From Druceiella hillmani (Eukaryota > Arthropoda > Insecta > Lepidoptera > Hepialidae): 64,000 nucleotides of DNA. Positions 40,601-54,120 of this stretch are shown piece after piece. The notes under the pieces were generated by a model that was not told the DNA's origin, searched no databases, and saw only the letters and a program-made list of their open reading frames with translations. The DNA lies in the NCBI GenBank assembly GCA_039881145.1, contig JAYKKI010000148.1:379501-443500 (forward strand), in the 5' to 3' direction. A program made the position numbers and the translations under genes. Numbering within the stretch: position 1 is the stretch's first letter; the number at the start of each line of letters is the position of its first letter.

Positions 40601-43479
40601 TAAATATGTAACGGTTTACTAAATTCTTGGTCTTAATCTCACTTTTATAATATTAAACACTCGTTATGAATTTTTCCTCTATTTTGGGTTAATAATTTTA
40701 TTTGATGAAGAATACCTTTATATCATCTGTCGTTTGCCAAATTGTAAATATTAAAATCGAATTAATAGAATACAAATACAATATTTTTTATATTACTATG
40801 GTATCCATAACGTAGAATATTTATTAAGATAATAATTAAAATTTATTCTACGTTAAAACTTTTACTATATAAATTTAATTATTTTTCAATCAAAAAATAA
40901 ATAATTTTGACTAAAAGAAGATGGGCCAATTGCTTTTCAAACCACGCAATATATGGTATCGTTATCTTCTCTATCTCTTCAAATTGTTGAAGCAGTTGAA
41001 TTTTAGTATCTGGAATTTCTCACATAATTTTCTCACTTAAAATAAGAAAATTAGGAGGAGATATCCACTATATGTCACTTTGAAGTGTAACATTGAAATT
41101 TAATATTTCATATTATCCCATTTGAAGGAAAGCAAGAAAAAAATATTTCCAAAATGTTTATATGTATGTAAAAGGAAATTAACAAATTGATTTGAACATT
41201 TCATATATATTAAATGAGACTTCAATATGCAGCATTCACTTATAAAATTAGAGTGTGGCAAAAGGATGAACGAACTTCAAAAAAATCAAGAGTTTTTGTT
41301 TCGGTATGGGTCTCTAAAAGTTCTTTTTCTTTTCAATTTAAATCATATATTAAATGACATAGTAACAAAATAGGCTATTTAAAAATTTTGCTTAAATAAA
41401 TTTGAGTGTTTTCCAATCAAAATGTGACTTTGTTATGAGTGTGCTTCTTCGACTCGTAATCAAATTGAGTTAATATCCAAGAAGCTCAAAAAAGTGTCTT
41501 TTAATTGACACCGCTATCATTTTGTATACGTAATTTATAACATATATAAGTACTCAAATATAATAAGCGGTTAAGTGATCTAAAGATACCGTAGCGAGTA
41601 GGTAACACTGTACGTCGACCACATACGGTGGGTCGACAGCCGATGGACGCCATGTGATTATAAATTTACACGAGACATTTTCAGTCAATTTTGACACCAT
41701 TATAACATTAGGGCTATTTAATAAACCGGGTTAAAACTTGAAGTACCCATGGAGATAATAAGTACCACGCTGTATTTCAGAATTCAATTAAATATAAATT
41801 CCATGAATGTAATGTTTACGGTTCCTGATTGTACATTCAAAACTTGCTAGATTTGGTACTGACCAATTAAGTCATCATCGAAACCTCTCACTTAATTCCA
41901 TAGGAAGGAAAAACTTAAAATTTGACTTGTACATATAGTTAAGACTTCTAGATACATAAAGAGTCAGAAGTTAGACAATTGGGAGTTAGAACAATTTAGT
42001 GTATAATAGTTTGGTAGAAACTTTCTTCACCAAATTTTAATTATTTTCATTTGCCTCTTGAGATAGATAAATTACTTTTTGGTTAGATTAAATGTGAAAT
42101 ACATTTAATCTAACTAAAATGTATTTTGTTGTTTGCATAATTTTAATTATTAATTGGTTATTTAAAAACTCAATAAAAACATTTATTTTCATTTGTAACT
42201 GAAATCCCAGTACCAGCAATAACGATATTCAATAACGATATTTTATTCGTGATTTCGAGTCACTTTTTTTAAATAGAGGGAATATTATATACTACTTTTA
42301 TTATTTTCTGGCAACAGGTTTAAAAACTTAGAGAGTTTGAAACTTATTTTATATTAAGTACTAAAAGGCTAAGTACTATTTAACCCCGAATTTATTTTAA
42401 TTAAAAAAATCGCTTGAAATTTTATGATTGTTTTGAGTTCAATTGTTTTTAAATTAACATTATGATTTCAAAAGACTTGTTATATTTCTTTATAGACTTA
42501 TGTTTAAACTACTATGGATTCTGAGCCAAGCATGAACAGTTATAACAATCACTATTAGAATAGTGTTTAAAACTGATTTGTGTCTGCACAAAAATGGGAC
42601 AAGTCTTTTAGATCATCATTTTAACTGTTAAATTGCATATTATCTCTCAATGACACTTAGACTTTTGGGTACTGTAACCATAAAATAACTATTACAGATA
42701 TTTGAGGTACACTTAGCCTTTTGAAGATACAATAGAACTATCTGAACAAATCAGAAATAAATTCATAAGATTTGACAGAATTGATGAAGAATCTTTCTAA
42801 TATAAATGAAAAATTTTGTTTACGTGTTGAAAGATTGAACTAATCCTTTCTTTTTAATATAATGCTTATAAAGACTTTTATACTCAACTCATTTCCATTT
42901 GCTATTTGGTCCAAAACAAGGCAAGGTTCTTTACTTTTTCAATGGTGTAAAAATTACGTCTTTAATATGAATCCATAAAGTAATTTTTGACGTTTTTTAA
43001 ATGTTGCGGTTTTGAATATATTTAATTACATAATTTTATTTGAGTATACAATAACTTTTCGCAATTTCTGGATTGACATATTTCATTACCCACAAAACTT
43101 TTTTTTGTGTCGTCTTTTTACATTGTACGTGATTCATATTAAAGAGTAAATATATATAATTTTCGTGAACACTCAATAAGTGCAATACAGCTATATCTTT
43201 TATAATCCAAATTTACTATAGCTAGGGAAAATTATAAAATTGAAGGTTCCTTTAAAATATATTTCTCATCACTTAAATAGTAAGCTTTCCCCCTGAAAGA
43301 AGGAGCAATTAACCAGTATTTAAGAATATATGTTCCACTAAATAAAAATATGCTGTTGAGGCGCTTGCTTACTCCGTGCTTTCTAAAATTCCCGTAGTGT
43401 AGAAGAAAACAACTTAAGATCTGTTTAATAGAAAACCAATCATAAATAAGTTAATTTGGGTTGAGTTATTTTAAGGCCA
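37636..43479. other. AT-rich spacer with small hairpins, no gene recognised
   Basis: Contains inverted pairs at 39903-39937 (TTTCCCTCTTAT stem), 40808-40855 (TAACGTAGAATA arms) and 42082-42114 (a 14-bp perfect stem, GTTAGATTAAATGT). A small GC-richer island at about 41590-41690 holds an inverted GTCGACC/GGGTCGAC pair. The 90-codon frame at 37943-38215 has no motif I recognise. Confidence 0.4.
42082..42114. repeat. Perfect hairpin, 14-bp stem and 5-nt loop
   Basis: GTTAGATTAAATGT (42082-42095), loop GAAAT, and the exact reverse complement (42101-42114). Confidence 0.85.
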
Positions 43480-46270
43480 GCCCGTTTAAATTAACATGTC
43501 CTAGAATATAAATATGGCCTTTTGATGAGTCGTAACATTTTAGGATGACAAATACGATGTTTGCCTCTTTCATTTGAGGTTACCACCTTAAAGCCACTTC
43601 GCAATTATCTTTAGAGTAATACGGCATCTCGTATCACATGTTATAAAATATCATTGCATTTTACTAATTAGCCGTAAATGAAAAAAATGTAAATAAAATA
43701 TAATTACATGCCTTTGGATATCTCCTATTCTTTATTCATACGTGTCGTTGAGAATTAAGATTTTTAAATTTAATGATCCACAAATAAAACAAAGTAGCTA
43801 ACGACTTATTTTCTAATTAGCTTCACCTTTTTTAGAAAAATGTTATTATATTAATCGTAAGATAAATGCACCTAATGCCACCTATTATACAATTTATAAA
43901 AGCAAACTTTTTATATTTTTTTTAATTAGTCGATTGTGATAAAACATAGCATATATGTCACCCCAAAGCCAACAGAATCCACCAGTAAAAGCTTCTCCAA
44001 ACTTATTTTAGCTACTCTTTCTTGGTGCGTGAACAAATAAAAGGCCCATACACATAACAGTATTTTTGTGTCCTCTTACATTTATTATATTTACCTAAAT
44101 AATTTTACTACTACAGTTTTATTATACTAACTAATGTAATGCTAAACTATGTTTGTTTATCCTTTTTTTGCCTCGCAGCGGTGCAAGAGATTGACGTAAT
44201 TTTTTAAAGAAAATAGCGGGGGAGGGGAGTGGTATTACATAGGATACTTTACATCACGATAAAAGTCTTGTTTGAAACTAAAGAAGCACACAAAGTGAAT
44301 AAGGAAGCAGCTTTGCAACTGAGCAACGCGTCAACGTGAATTTTTGAATCGTAATACACGCAATACAAGGGAGCATCACAATCACTACCTATAATATTAT
44401 ATATGCTTAAGCATGTTTTTTGTCCTTTTTTCACGTTACAGTTGAACATACTTTCAATATGATTTTTTGCCTGAAGATAGTTGGCTTATCGGAAAATGAG
44501 GAAAGCCACTTTTCGTATCGGAAAACTTTATTTTCAATACGTAATATTATTCTAACTTATATTATAAATGCGAAAGCCTGTGCACTTGTCTTTATTTCAC
44601 GTCGCAACGGACCTGCGGATAAACGTGATTTCTTGCACATAAATAATTGGCTAGCCGGGGAATGACATAAGCTACTTTAAACCTGGAAAGTCTTATTCTT
44701 ATAAGCAATATAAATCTAATTAATATTAGAACTGCAAAAGTGTGGTTTGTAATTTTTTCTCCTTCTTTCATGTCGCAACGGAGCTACGGATTAATCTGAT
44801 TTGCACAGAGATGGTTAGTGGACTGGGGAATAATATATGCCTTTTATTACAGAAAATTTTATTACTTGGAGAAATGTTTTTATTTGAAACAAAAAAAATC
44901 ACAATGGAATAACGAAGCAATGTGGCAACGGAGTCACGGATAGACGTGATTTTTTAATAGAATGTAGCAATAGAATCTCTCCCTTTAATACCTAAATTAG
45001 GGAAAAATATTTAGAGAAAATTATTATAAATGCACGAAAAAAAGGCATAGAATTTCATTTCCTTTAATCATTCTAAATGGCGCTGCATATTTTAATTTCA
45101 CACTATAACTATATTAATTTAACTGTAATCCTGTGGGTAAAACTGCGGGTAAAAGTTTGGTATTTACAGCAAAAACGGATTATTGTTTTAGACATGTTTT
45201 ATACAAACTTTAAAGGAATATGTATTTTTCTCGAATGTTAGTTCGTATGTCAGTTAGGGCTAGTCGAATGTCAGTTTGGACTCGTGGCGTTTCATTCGTT
45301 GTCACATATTCGAAATTTAAATCAAATCTAACTAACGAATAGACAAAATAATTCAAATGCTTCTTAAACATTTACTTATTACAATATTGTACTAGAACGA
45401 ATAAGTGAAAAGCATTAAACAGTCGAATAAATGGCATTAAACCGACGCTAAAGACAATAAGGCTGGGAGATATTTATTTGATTTTGAATATAACGCTAGA
45501 ATGACTAGGAAATTACTTCGAAAATGACTACATAGATAAACTTTAAAATTATAATATGTGCACGTATTTACATAAAATTCATAAACATTGGTCAAGCACG
45601 AATAGAACTCGCGCTACGAGGGTTCGGTACACATTTAGGCAGTTAGAAACATTTAAGGGTGCATAGTTTTTCTATTAAACTATTTGCGAATATTAATTTT
45701 TCATTACATAAATGTATTCAGTAGTTTGGGAAATTTAATCCCCTTGGATTGCTAAATTTTCGCAGATTTTTGGAATATATATTTAAATTACAATTTTCAA
45801 ATATTTATGTATGCCTCGTAAGAAAATCATACTCATAAGATATATTAAAATTAAAAAAATGAATGCTTTTATTTATCTCGTCTTTAAATTGTTTATTTGA
45901 AACTTGATTAACATTAGTAAACAATTTATGGTCCAATAAGATACATTTCTATGCCAATTTAAAGCTCATATGTCGCAAGTTTTCTAAGGTAATCAGCTAA
46001 AAATATAAAAAAACATAAATATATTGCCTAATACAGCCCCATAGCATAAAAACGGTGTTAATTTAAATAATTAAAACTCTCGAATGATCGTTTTAGTTTT
46101 CCTATAGCCTTTGCGATGGCTTCTAAAAACCCCTATTTTTCATAATTTTTTTCAGTAGGCTCAGAATGGGTATGCAATATTTTCAATACATTTCTTTAAT
46201 ATTTTCCAGAGTATTTCTGATAATATGATATAATATGTAAAATTATTAAAAAAAAGTTAACCTTATAATT
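43480..46270 (+). repeat. Dispersed non-coding repeat, copy A (interrupted)
   Basis: Segments 43520-43830 and about 45280-46270 align in order with 52730-54120. Shared landmarks include GACAAATACGA, ATAAAACAAAGTAG versus ACAAAACAAAGTGG, CGTGGC(G/A)TTTCATT, TTTTCCTATAG followed by GGCTTCTAAAA, and a TTATAA(T/C)TA(G/A)TCCTTT block near 46262 and 54068. Between the two halves lies about 1.4 kb absent from copy B, which includes the four monomers at 44180-45080. I see no conserved frame. It may be an unclassified non-autonomous element. Confidence 0.65.
44180..45080 (+). repeat. Cluster of four degenerate monomers of a dispersed repeat
   Basis: Recurrent blocks in the order ATTATAAATGCGAAAG, TTTCACGTCGCAACGGA, C(T)ACGGAT.AACGTGATTT, CTGGGGAAT.A(C/T)AT and GAAA.TTTTATT occur at about 44180-44270, 44540-44700, 44730-44870 and 44900-45080 with varying completeness. 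The pattern resembles widely dispersed short repeats of insect genomes, but I cannot assign a family. Frames at 44249-44449 and 44420-44665 run through these monomers and are not genes. Confidence 0.7.
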
Positions 46271-46379
46271 AGTCCTTTCAAATGATACTCCACATTATAT
46301 ACGGAATTTTAAAAAAAGTCGAATAAAGTTTCCAGTTTTTCTTTCTCAGTGTTTTTAATTAGATATAATAGTGTAATTG

Positions 46380-46465
46380 AACACGCACACACGCACCCTA
46401 GCACGCACGCACTCACGCAGGCATGCACGCACGCACACACGCACGCACACACGCACGCACACGCG
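46380..46465. repeat. (ACGC)/(ACAC)n microsatellite
   Basis: About 85 bases of CACG/CACA tetramers. The reverse-strand Cys/Ala/Val-rich frame at 46309-46509 results from it. Confidence 0.95.
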
Positions 46466-46689
46466 TACTCACTAAAATTATATTTAGCTGTTTCAAAAAC
46501 TACAATCAAGATATTATAATTTAAGTACGTTTGCTAAATGTTTGCTTATATTCTGGTGCAATAAATAATATCAATTTTGGTAAACATTTAAAATCAATAA
46601 AATATTTAATTCTGACTTAAACCGAATGAAATTTTTTTCTTATTTTTTTTCAAATGTCTCTATTTCTTTGGAAAGAAATTAGTAATACA

Positions 46690-46900
46690 CAGCGAGTGAA
46701 TCAATAGTAGAGGCACGTCAGAGTTGATCGGTGAGATTTACCGAGCCATAAATTCACATAGGATCAGAGCGTAGACCGCCTGTGATACGCCACATAAATC
46801 CTTATGACGGACCTGCCTGTCCCCGGAGTAACTTACTCGTGAGAATAATACTGATTAGGTAATCGTAAGCCATTCAACAAGAAGCTGATGTAGAGATTTA
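46690..46900. other. GC-richer island of unknown origin
   Basis: About 200 bases of clearly higher GC than the surroundings, including TCGGTGAGATTTACCGA and CTGCCTGTCCCCGGAG. No coding frame or RNA-gene structure is evident. It could be a fragment of a more recent insertion. Confidence 0.4.
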
Positions 46901-47383
46901 TTGTTTGGTGGAAAGGTTTAACTGAAGCACATAAAATTGCAGTATCGTGTTCACTGTAAATAGCTCTCCGCTTTTTATAGTCAATTTATAAATACAAAAC
47001 ATATTATAACATGTAATTTACATTATTGGAATAAGTACGTGTAGATAAATGGGCAATCATTCCGATAGTTTTTTTTTATTAAGCTGGTTAAATTTAATAA
47101 ATTAAAACTTATTAGTGAGTCGTTAAAGATTACAATATTAAGGATAAACCATTTATTTAAAGTTTTAATAAAGTCAACTTACCTCCAAATACGGGATCAT
47201 TCATTTATTTAACACTATTCATTCTGTTCTTCATTTTTGTGTTAGGTAAAAAATTCGTCACAAATTTTCTGCAGATTATTTAATATGCTCTTAATTTTAA
47301 TAATTTCTATCGTTTATAAATTGTATGTATTACGTAAATGAGTCATAGATTGTATAGTGAGCAGGTATAATAAGGAAAAACTG

Positions 47384-47480
47384 TCAAGTACAAGTGAAAC
47401 TCGCAGTACGAGGTTTCCGCACATTTAAGCATTCATAAGCATTTAATGGTATCTAATATTTCTATTATATTATTTACAAG
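47384..47480 (+). repeat. Third partial copy of the dispersed repeat
   Basis: GTCAAGTAC..GTGAAACTCGCAGTACGAGG..CGCACATTTAAGCA and TTTCTATTA align with 45590-45690 (AACTCGCGCTACGAGGGTTC, ACATTTAGGCA, TTTCTATTAAACTATTT) and weakly with 53330-53410. Confidence 0.55.
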
Positions 47481-47484
47481 ACTT

Positions 47485-48094
47485 TAAATTATTAGAACAG
47501 AAATATATTGCCCGATATATCTTTCGCGCATGTGAATTTAAAAAACCTATTTGTTATATGATACAAGTACAATTTAACGATTTTGTGGTTGCTGCCAAAT
47601 GTCTGTTGCTGTGAAATGCCTTAACTTTGGTGGTTGACAAATTTAAACAGGAAATAAGTGCCAAGGTAAACAGGAAGTATAGGTGTTGATTTATTTGGAA
47701 GTGTGTGAATATGCAGCAAAAATGGCCGCATTTTATGGTTTTGCATTAACTTAGAAGCTGGATTTTTTTACATTTCTAAGGAACCGTAGACCTAAGTATT
47801 TGATTTTAATTTCAACTTGTCATCTCCACGAGTTCCTGAGAAAGGTTGCCTGACAATGAAATGATCTTATAAGAGTTTCTTGTTTCCATTTGAGATAAGG
47901 TATCCTAAAATTACATGAAATAGGACTTAAGATATTTGACTTAGTATTTGCTGGTTTTAATAATGTGGTAAATGTATTGAAATAGTTTTAACCCTCGTTT
48001 CCCTTTCTTCTCCAGCATCAGCAGCTGCAGGTAATAAAGTGAGAAAAGTTTCAAATGAGGAAAAACCTTTGAGTACTGCATGCTGTAATGTATG

Positions 48095-48147
<53 letters not shown>

Positions 48148-51100
48148 TGTGTTATTAAGTATTAGATAGTCGATAGATTATAGACGTAATTATGAGTTAT
48201 GAACACGGGTAAACCTTTCTAAAATTTCATATATTTCGTTTTTATATTATCAACAGAATATGAAACAAAATAAGTCCTTAAATAAAAAATTTATTAAGCG
48301 CTAAAAAATTAAGTCCATTTCATAACATGAACGTGAGTGTACAAATATCGTAATTGAAAAAAATGAAACGAGAAAATTTTATCTTGTTACTATTTCGAAT
48401 GCGGGAATAGTTCAGTCCCCATTTTTTTTTAATGGTATAAGAATCGCAGGATACATGAGTGGTGTAAAACTATCTCTATAACAAACAAATTGTTAGCTGA
48501 GAATATTTTGTACACAAAAAATATTTCACAAAATAACGGATACTTCTGTCTTAATACTAGATCCATAGATTTTTTAAAATCAGACCCAAATAATTTATTC
48601 CTAACTGAATTTAAAAGTTTTACTGTCAAGTGGGTTATTGTAAAACCAGAATATAATACAAATAATTAATAATTTTGGTGCAATTATTTACACCATTTTT
48701 GTTACTTCAAGAATTTTTAATCTGAATTTAGTTACCTTGCATTTTTTGCCATTTTGTAGGGTTAATGTTATTTTATCAGCGGTCATATCGACTCTGTATA
48801 TATAATTTTTACAATTGGACAAAATAAAAATAGTTTTTGCTCTGTACAATCGCATTAGCAACCGATAGTATTGACGAATAATAGGGACAGTAAAAGTTTT
48901 AAAAATAATTAATATTTTTGAAAACGTAAAACTAGCTTCTACTTTTTTCTAAATTAAATTTTATATCATGATTTATAATTTTTTTAAATTTATGAGCACT
49001 TAGCATAATAGAGTTAATATGCATATTTTTGATAACAGAACGATTTTATTTTTACGTATTTTTATAATGATTTACAGCATATATGGGAATAGTTTACATA
49101 GATTTCTACTCCTTAAAGGGGTAGTTTTCATGAAATTGTACAGATAAACGGACAAGAAGGCAGCGTATAATTGACCAAATTTCGTAAATTTAAATCCTCT
49201 CATTTTTTTAAAATGGGCATAGTATGGGCTAGATTTTACCAACACCAAGGTCATACTTGCTTATCAATTCACCAAACAAGAGTATCGCATATTTTGTGGT
49301 TATGTCTGGTATAAAATTCTGTAAAATAAATTGTGCAAATTTACTAATTTTTTTAAATGTTCCAACGGTTAATTTTGTTTATATTCGTTTTCCATTTTCG
49401 TAAATTTATTTAGAAATATCTGCAAGAACCACAATTTTCAGTTTTCTATCAGGCCCATTTCCTTTCAAAGCACGGAAACGCACAAAATTTTATACAGAGG
49501 ACGTCTCTTATATTTAAAAACTAATTTTATTTTATAGATATTCAAGCATTGTATAATATCGAAATTCGTGTTTATTTTATCTTATGATATAAAGTTATAA
49601 TTTATAATTATAATAAATAAAGTTATAATTTTTGAGATATTTACGGTAATTTTACGCCTGTTTTAAAATAATATGTTTTTTTTGTAAACAGTTTCATAGA
49701 AATGCTTCATATACTTAAACATTTACATATGCCTAGACGTGAAAGGAAACCCTCATGGTAAGAGTTCAACTCATACATAAAAGGTTTCTTCTAATTAAAT
49801 GTAATAACCACATATTCGATAACTACATTTTAGAAACTTTAAGATATTTTAAATATTCGCGCAGCTTATTAGAATAAAAACATGTCTGATTTTAATTGTA
49901 TCAATTTTAATTAAAGAGTGACTTTACAATTTGATTTATGACTTATTAAGATTACTGACAATGTTTAAGTAAAATATAATAGTTAATTATAATAAATTAT
50001 AGATAGTCAATTCAGTTACAATTAGTTTTACCTGAATATGTTGTCGAGGAGTTTTTTAAGTTGAACAACTTGTTAAAACAATGATCTTATTACGTTAACA
50101 TAATTCAGACGATTTTTCAACACATTATGCCATTGCATATTTTGAGTACCTCTAAATGTAAATTATTAATTAAATTTTGTTTCAAAAATTATTATCATAC
50201 TCTGCTATAAAGTGTTATTCAGCTTTTTCTTCAACCCACTGATTTTAAGTACCTCCATAGTACTAAAATTATGTACTAAAATAAGTTATAGGTTTTTAAA
50301 ATCGTCATCATCATTTGGTTTGACTACTTATAACATTTTGGGTGTTTTTTTTTCTTTTTCTAGTTAATTTTGTAGTATCTTCCGAATGACTCTAAACCAC
50401 TATTTTTACAAGTACAGTTTAAGACCAACCGAATGAAATGATTACTACATACATTCTGAGTAGTAACAAGCTATTTGTTAGCAGACCGTTCTCATATTCT
50501 GACGCAATTTCTGAGGAAAATACCAAATTCTGTACTCGACTGATTTGACTTCTTTTTTCATCTGAGTTAGCATCACTATTGCTAGAGATATTAATATCTT
50601 AATAGAAACAATCTCACGTTTACTCTATTCGAGAGTCGTTTATTCTCAGAGGTTTTCTTTCAGTTTATTTTCGTGTTCTTTGTTTCGTTGGCATTAGTTA
50701 TAAATGATGGTAGTAAATAGCAATATTATCCCTGTTTTTGTCTTGGTCGATGGTAGCTATGCCATGTAATCATTTTTCTAATGTATGAAAAAGAAATAGA
50801 ATGGCACAAAAATTGTGGGCAAACAAAAGTAACATTAAAGAAAAGATAAAATAAACAAGCATATAACACAGCTAGACAGAAGAAGATCTTAAAAAGGTTG
50901 ACAAAAACATAAAGGCGTGATAATTTGATAAGATTTCTTTTCAAAACAGTCATAAAAAGTATATAATTCTACTATTTTTTATAGACTCAAAGAAAAATAT
51001 AAGCTGAAACTAGAACCGAATCGAATTTATAATTTGAGAAACTTAATTTTTAATATGGATATTATTAAAACGTATCTTTATTTATATTTTTTAATATTTG

Positions 51101-52729
51101 GAGTTTCCGTCATAACATTTAGAGTCGTTGAATGTTCCTTCTTCTGGATTTCAAAATATCTTTCAAACTTTTTAAATTTTGGAATGCAAATACACCTTTA
51201 ATATGTCTTTTAAACCGAAATGTTCGTTATAGAGACTAAGATAGACTAATTAAAATAGCACTATAACTTCCAAATTGATTTGGAATATGTATGTCAGCCA
51301 TGTGTACTGGCAGTTTCCAAAGCAGTAACACTATGTATAGAAAATATAAGGAAACATTTCAATGGTATGTCGTTCATACAATACTCATAAATAAAATAGA
51401 GCATAGTACATAAACCCGCTACAGAGCATAATAAAGTTATCGTAAAAATTGTATCGTAAAAACTATCTTTCAAGGCGTTGCAAACTGCTCCTGTAAAGCA
51501 AATATCTGTAAGTCGTAATTCGTCAATAGTTCGAAATCTTGGTATGAAAGTTTATAAATCCGTTTATCTATAGTATTACTACTAATTAAACGAAAGAAGA
51601 ATGAATTATTGTTCCCCTCTAAATTACGTTCCTTCCTTAATAAATCGAAATTAAATTTGTCTGTTATCAGTGGTCTCTTCTTAGGTTTCAAAACTTGGTA
51701 CAGAACCTTTTTCAGACAAAACATAGATGTGGGTAAATCAGTAGCAAAGTAGACGAGTAAAATAGCAAAAGAATTAGTGAGTGTGTTTTTTTTAATTATG
51801 TTGATTCGTAAAAGTAATGGGAGAGTTATTGATTCGCTTGCATTAAGTTCTTATGTTACTTATAATTTATGACATTTATTGCAGTAGTTTTTCCTATTTG
51901 TAATTATTTAACGATTTATTAATAATGTCATTATTGTGGAAATAAGAATCATGAAATTTCTTCCACTGAATGCTTTAGCACATAAAATTTAGATCTCTAT
52001 TAGATAATGAATTGTACTTTACCATGACACCAATAAATTTTCCCAAGTTGTAAAAGCACACATCTAGACGATGAAACAGCACAGTCGTACTCAAAATTAC
52101 AATGAAAGTGGTTTATGAAGAGAACTGTTAATAAAATCTGCGAGATGTAAACAAAAATATAGATCATAATACATATTTATGATTTATGGCTAAATATATA
52201 AAGCAGCTCAAAATGAATCATAGTGCTGATCAGATAATTTCACATAATTAAATTTAATATTATTTAAATTAAAATATTTCATTCCATCTCTAATGAACAT
52301 TTGAGTCACAGGGTTCAATTAATTATAATATTCTCAAACGAATAGAGTTTGCATCAGTTTTTCATAATGCTGATGAAGCACAAAATTCTTTAATTATAAT
52401 AAATTTATGTACTACACTATAATTTAAAAACACTTTCCTTTATATTTATCGTTTGTTTTTAAAGCAAAGCCTCTTTATTTAGTTCTTACTTTAGTTAACT
52501 AAGCAATCGTTAGTGTTTCTTTTTATTTTGAAAATATAAATTGTAAGAAGCAATGGTTATAAAAGTGTAGGGGCTGATATGACAAATTGTTGTTCGGATT
52601 ATCTTCGGTTTCTCGATTTAAAAATCTTTGCGCCAATGGAATGTGATCTTGATAGTCGAGATCACGTTCAAAAATAAAAACATGTAGTAGAATAATAAAT
52701 ATATTCATCTCATATAACGTAAAAATGTA
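47485..52729. other. AT-rich spacer, no gene recognised
   Basis: A TA microsatellite sits at 48096-48145. Short frames (48429-48629, 49072-49254, 50726-50953, 51470-51724) lack recognisable motifs. No repeats of note otherwise. Confidence 0.4.
48096..48145. repeat. (TA)n microsatellite
   Basis: A pure TA run of about 50 bases. Confidence 0.95.
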
Positions 52730-54120
52730 TTTTAATAAGCCGACATCATAGAGGCGACAAATACGAAATTTGTTGCTTTCATTCACGGACATTACCTTAA
52801 AACCCTCTCACTACCATTTTTCGAGTAATATCTAATGTTAGAAAATATCATTTTACTATAGGAGTTAGGCTCAAATCTAAACATGTCTGTAATGAATATG
52901 CAGACCTTTGAGTTCCTTTTATTTCTTTTTCATGCGTGCGGTTGCATGAGTCACGTTTTTTTAAACATAAGGATGTTCAAACAAAACAAAGTGGATAATC
53001 ATTTATTTCCTATTAAAATAGGTTCTTCTTCCAGTGAAAAATAGGCCTCTTCGTGGCATTTCATTAGTTTGCGTATATTGGAAATTCAAATCAAACTAAT
53101 AAAAAGCATGTCTTTATTATTTCGCATAAAGAATAGAAACTTACTAAAATAACTTATTAGAACGCATATGTGAAATGCATTAAATAGTTGAACAGGTGGA
53201 ATGAAATAAAAACAATTTATAATTAGATCGAGAAGTGATTAATTTGAGTATCAATATAATAATGGAATGACTACGATAAAGACACATTAAAATTATAACA
53301 CGTACGCGTATTTATACAAAAACCTGTAAGCAATAGTAGAATTCGAACTAAGGGGGTACCGAACATACTTCACAGTACATAGTTTTTCCGTTAAACTGCA
53401 AATATTTGTTATTCATAACGTAAATACATTGCCTAATAATATCAAAATATGGTATATATTCCAAAAAGTATAAGATATAGGATAATTGCTATAGTGTTTC
53501 TGTCATATCCTAGTCAAATTTTATTGATGTTTTTTTCGTCATTTTTGGTTAGTAATTGTGAAAATAAAGGGCAATGCTAAATTTTTGCAAATTTGTTTAT
53601 AATATCTCGTTAAATAAAAAATGTAAAGTAACAAAATAGAATCATTTATTATCTCATAATTTAATGAAACAAAAATTAAAGCCTTTATTTACCTCTATTT
53701 AATTTCTGCGTGCATATTTAAAAAATTAGTTGGTACAAAATATGGAGGTTAATAAGATATATTAATATTAATTTAAAGTTTCTACGGTCAGCTGTATATA
53801 TAGAAAAAGTACTTTTAAAGGTCAGCTGTAAATATAGAAAAACGTAATTATATTTCATAGGCGTAAAATATGATGTATAGTTAAAAAAAATATGACAACT
53901 GGAATCATGGCTATAACTTTCCTATAGTATTTACGCAGGCTTCTAAAAGCCCTTTTTTTAATAATTTTAGATGCAGTAGTCTTGAAACTGGTGGTAGGGA
54001 GTATATCTTTTTGCATAATTTTTAGCATGTCTTCGTAGGTATGATACGTGAAGTTATAAAAAAAACATTATAACTAATCCTTTTAAGCAAAAACTTATAT
54101 AATACATGTAATTTCATAAA
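52730..54120 (+). repeat. Dispersed non-coding repeat, copy B (uninterrupted)
   Basis: This is the uninterrupted counterpart of 43480-46270. The order of blocks is the same: GACAAATACGAAATTTGTTG (52756), TTCAAACAAAACAAAGTGG, CGTGGCATTTCATTAG (53053), GTGAAATGCATTAAATAGTTG (53170), GCCTTTATTTACCTC (53681), TTTCCTATAG (53918) with GGCTTCTAAAAGCCC, and ATTATAACTAATCC (54067). Divergence is high, with indels throughout. A reverse-strand frame at 52523-52792 overlaps its left end; its residues are not of a family I know. Confidence 0.65.

Noticed and set aside
44180..45080. CRISPR-like array
   Set aside because: The repeated blocks are long, diverged and unevenly spaced, without uniform short repeats and spacers, and the genome is eukaryotic.
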